IMG/VR virus record: IMGVR_UViG_3300018080_000310
Location: 1-40,375 of that record
Length of the DNA stretch: 40,375 nucleotides
Origin: a virus
Strand: one strand, 5' to 3'
Under the pieces are notes generated by a model. The model made no database searches. It saw only the letters and a program-made list of their open reading frames with translations, and was not told the origin of the DNA. This document shows positions 38,603 to 40,375 of the stretch, one piece after another (position 1 is the stretch's first letter; every line of letters starts with the position of its first letter). The translations under genes and the position numbers were made by a program.

Positions 38603-39184
38603 ATGAAGACAAAAACATTTAACTCTATCATTGCGAACATTAAGGAGACAGCAGCTCACCAACAGGAGCTCATGGATCAGCTCGACGTCATCCTCAACGG
38701 GATTCCTGAAGGAGAGGTTCCAGGGAAGGAGATCATCGCTCAGATGGATGACATCACGAACGCGTTCGAAAAGGCAGACAAAGACCACGAAAAGTTCATC
38801 ACAAAAGAACAGGGCATGAAGAGTAAAGTTGAGATTGAAATTGAATACGGAGGCGAAGACTTTAACGAAGCCCAGATAGAGGCAAGCTTCACTCATCTCG
38901 AAAAGGGAGAGCTTACTAAGAAACAGCAGGAAGAGTTACTTGAAGAGGTGAAGGCTCTCGGAGTACAGGAACATCGTCATCATCACGCCATTATGAGGCT
39001 CGTGAAAATTGCGACAAGCAAGCTAACTAAAGATCTCAAAAAGCGGATTGAAGAAGAGTCAGAAAATATCAACAAGTTCCAGAAGCGCCTCCGTGGACTC
39101 GACATCCTAATGGTACTCATGACCGCGTCTATTATTACTTACTGTGGCCTTCTTATTTACGGACTGATCACAGGTAAATTCTAA
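38603..39184 (+). CDS. Coiled-coil protein with C-terminal transmembrane helix
   Basis: This 193-residue protein is mostly charged helices, with H-R-H-H-H-A near residues 126-131 and a hydrophobic anchor at about residues 166-188 (ILMVLMTASIITYCGLLIYG). The gene is 19 nt before the SPFH protein. It may be a membrane-bound partner of that protein. No family is recognised. Confidence 0.7.
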   Translation: MKTKTFNSIIANIKETAAHQQELMDQLDVILNGIPEGEVPGKEIIAQMDDITNAFEKADKDHEKFITKEQGMKSKVEIEIEYGGEDFNEAQIEASFTHLEKGELTKKQQEELLEEVKALGVQEHRHHHAIMRLVKIATSKLTKDLKKRIEEESENINKFQKRLRGLDILMVLMTASIITYCGLLIYGLITGKF

Positions 39185-39203
39185 GAATCATTAATAACCT
39201 CGT

Positions 39204-40004
39204 ATGTACACACAAAACACAGCATCCCCACTAAAAATTATCGGGCTTGCCATCGCAGGCTTTCTGCTCCTGTTCACACTGATTGGTTTCTTCTCATCAT
39301 TCACGATTGTGAACGCTGGTGAGCGTGGAGTTATTACAAGACTCGGTAATGTTCAGGATCGTATACTTGATGAAGGATTCCACCTAAAGACTCCATTCAT
39401 TGAACGCGTCATTCATGTCGATGTGACGACACAAAAGGCAGAGGTTGCCGCAGATGCAGCGAGTCGAGACCTTCAGTCAGTCGACACGACGATTGCCCTA
39501 AACTATTCCGTTAACCCAGACTCGGTGAACCTCTTGTACCAAGAGTATCGTCGTGACTATGTTTCACGCCTCATCTCTCCCGCTATTCAGGAAGCAGTAA
39601 AGGCTGGTACAGCTCAGTTCTCAGCAGAGGAGCTGATCACGAAACGTTCGGAAGTGCGTGATGCTATTAAGCAAGATCTTCATGAGCGTCTACAGCCTGA
39701 AGGAATCAATGTTCAGTCGTTCTCTATCGTGAACTTTACATTCTCACAGGCCTTCGATGATGCGATTGAAGCAAAGCAGGTCGCGGAACAGCGAGCACTC
39801 CAAGCAGAACGGGACTTACAGCGTATCGAAATCGAAGCGAAGCAGCGTATCGCACAGGCTGAAGCTGAGGCGGAGGCTATCCGCATCACCGCGCAGGCCC
39901 TTTCACAGAACGCTGACCTCGTAGAACTTGAAGCTGTGAAGAAATGGAACGGTGTACTCCCAAGTTATACTGGTGGGAACATCCCGTTCTTGAACATTAA
40001 GTAG
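39204..40004 (+). CDS. SPFH/prohibitin-like membrane protein
   Basis: This 266-residue protein has an N-terminal membrane helix (about residues 10-35), then the SPFH domain with the pattern A-G-E-R-G-V-I-T-R-L-G-N-V near 38-50 and E-G-F-H-L-K-T-P-F near 57-65. A long Ala/Glu-rich coiled coil (about 185-235) follows, and then W-N-G-V-L-P-S near the end. Prohibitins form large membrane rings and modulate proteases such as FtsH. A phage copy is unusual and may protect phage proteins or alter the host membrane. It starts just after ACCTCGT, and the Acb2-like gene follows. Confidence 0.88.
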   Translation: MYTQNTASPLKIIGLAIAGFLLLFTLIGFFSSFTIVNAGERGVITRLGNVQDRILDEGFHLKTPFIERVIHVDVTTQKAEVAADAASRDLQSVDTTIALNYSVNPDSVNLLYQEYRRDYVSRLISPAIQEAVKAGTAQFSAEELITKRSEVRDAIKQDLHERLQPEGINVQSFSIVNFTFSQAFDDAIEAKQVAEQRALQAERDLQRIEIEAKQRIAQAEAEAEAIRITAQALSQNADLVELEAVKKWNGVLPSYTGGNIPFLNIK

Positions 40005-40009
40005 AAAAA

Positions 40010-40027
40010 TTAGCTAACCTTAGCTAA
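40010..40027. repeat. Perfect copy of the TTAGCTAA-CC-TTAGCTAA palindrome
   Basis: The two halves are identical 8-bp palindromes separated by CC. It is the cleanest of the five GCTAACCTTAGC-type sites and lies directly after the SPFH stop. Confidence 0.6.
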
Positions 40028-40052
40028 AATATATCACAGGCTACTGTCTCTC

Positions 40053-40100
40053 CCCTAGCTTTTCCGAGATCCGGAACGAATGTCCTCGGCATGGCTAGGG
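40053..40100. other. Two-stage hairpin upstream of the Acb2 promoter
   Basis: The outer stem CCCTAGC/GCTAGGG (40053-40059/40094-40100) and inner stem CCGAG/CTCGG (40064-40068/40085-40089) lie between the SPFH gene and the promoter at 40114. It could end the SPFH transcript, although no T-run follows. Confidence 0.55.
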
Positions 40101-40113
40101 TGAGATGGTCCTA

Positions 40114-40122
40114 TGATATAAT
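40114..40122 (+). promoter_or_regulatory. Extended -10 promoter for the Acb2 operon
   Basis: TGATATAAT matches TGn-TATAAT exactly. Transcription from near 40129 would cover a structured leader of about 115 nt, the Acb2-like gene and the four small genes past the joint. Confidence 0.7.
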
Positions 40123-40127
40123 TAATC

Positions 40128-40217
40128 CAGTGTTCATTGTCAGTCCCACTCCCTTCGTAAGAAGGGGTAAGACACTGTTCGGTGGTGTCACTTTGCCCCT
40201 GTCCTTGTGACGGGGGC
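40128..40217 (+). ncRNA. Structured leader of the Acb2 operon
   Basis: The stem CAGTGT/ACACTG (40128-40133/40172-40177) encloses the hairpin CCCTTC-GTAA-GAAGGG (40151-40166), which has a GNRA tetraloop. A strong 9-bp hairpin follows (40195-40203/40209-40217, loop CTTGT). No T-run follows, so this is probably a leader structure or attenuator rather than a terminator. I do not recognise a known riboswitch. Confidence 0.55.
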
Positions 40218-40244
40218 TGGGGCTAATAAATAATAAATATCACT

Positions 40245-40375
40245 ATGCCAAAATTCGATTATGTGCCAGTAGATGAAGCTACTAAGGAACTCATGCAAGA
40301 GTACCGAGACGCTTTTCAAGAGCTTTATAACAAAATCAATGACAATATCGAGAACAGTCGAGGTAAGTCATTAGC
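40245..40375 (+). CDS. acb2: Acb2-like anti-CBASS protein, 5' part (gene continues at 70-130)
   Basis: ATG 40245 starts a 63-residue protein cut by the contig end. The first 43 codons and two bases are here and the rest is at 70-130. The N-terminus (residues 1-15) is followed by a helix, L-M-Q-E-Y-R-D-A-F near residues 16-24, then I-E-N-S-R-G-K-S-L-A-L-T-K-L-E-E-A and W54. This is the short two-helix Acb2/Tad1 hairpin that binds cyclic oligonucleotide messengers and blocks CBASS signalling. Length fits Acb2 better than the longer Tad1. There is no Shine-Dalgarno site before the start, unlike the four genes after it. It follows the SPFH gene and a structured leader. Binding has not been tested. 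Confidence 0.8.
   Translation, partial: MPKFDYVPVDEATKELMQEYRDAFQELYNKINDNIENSRGKSL
40307..40375. repeat. Terminal direct repeat, right copy
   Basis: This 69-base exact copy of 1-69 lies inside the Acb2-like coding sequence. It is best read as the overlap left by a circular assembly. Confidence 0.95.

Overview
The window is a complete bacteriophage genome from a circular assembly. Its first 69 bases (1-69) are repeated exactly as its last 69 bases (40307-40375), and one gene reads straight through the joint. The gene set (portal, terminase, scaffold, major capsid protein, a P22/T7-like adaptor and nozzle region, very large virion proteins, and no sheath, tail tube or tape measure) points to a short-tailed podovirus. 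I recognise no integrase, tRNA or partition genes. The host cannot be named; a perfect DnaA box and bacterial-type promoters show only that it is a bacterium.

Layout. Two arms diverge from a promoter pair at 32.00-32.07 kb and converge on a bidirectional terminator at 9462-9489. The leftward (minus) arm, 32003 to 9491, is the virion module: small terminase candidate, TerL, portal, scaffold, major capsid protein, accessory capsid and fibre or spike proteins, lysis genes, adaptor, nozzle candidate, propeller-like tail protein and two internal virion protein candidates. The rightward arm starts at 32114, crosses the joint and ends at 9478. It holds small unknown genes, a replication origin with a primase-polymerase, small membrane and coiled-coil proteins, an SPFH/prohibitin protein, an Acb2-like anti-CBASS protein split by the contig ends, four small genes with strong Shine-Dalgarno sites, an SF3 helicase, a ribbon-helix-helix regulator, a structured RNA, a probable OB-fold protein, a MoxR-VWA pair, a PD-(D/E)XK exonuclease and an SF2 helicase. 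One nuclease-like gene (34479-34970) runs against this direction beside the origin.

How the parts fit. The primase-polymerase (35480) and SF3 helicase (913) are the two halves of a P4/D5-type initiator on separate genes. They probably act at the 384-bp element 35030-35413, where three nested inverted repeats carry twelve 7-bp iterons, an AT-rich core and a DnaA box. The ribbon-helix-helix protein probably binds 9-bp tandem TTGTACA-type boxes found at its own promoter, upstream of the terminase, and at both edges of the origin. A second motif, GCTAACCTTAGC, recurs in the same intergenic regions.

Most unusual items: the nested-repeat origin; a six-way-junction RNA at 3068-3240 whose 3' arm can also pair with a copy of its 5' arm beyond the next gene; an M23 peptidase whose halves are in swapped order; the Acb2 gene hidden by the contig break; and extended -10 promoters so close to start codons that several transcripts should be leaderless.
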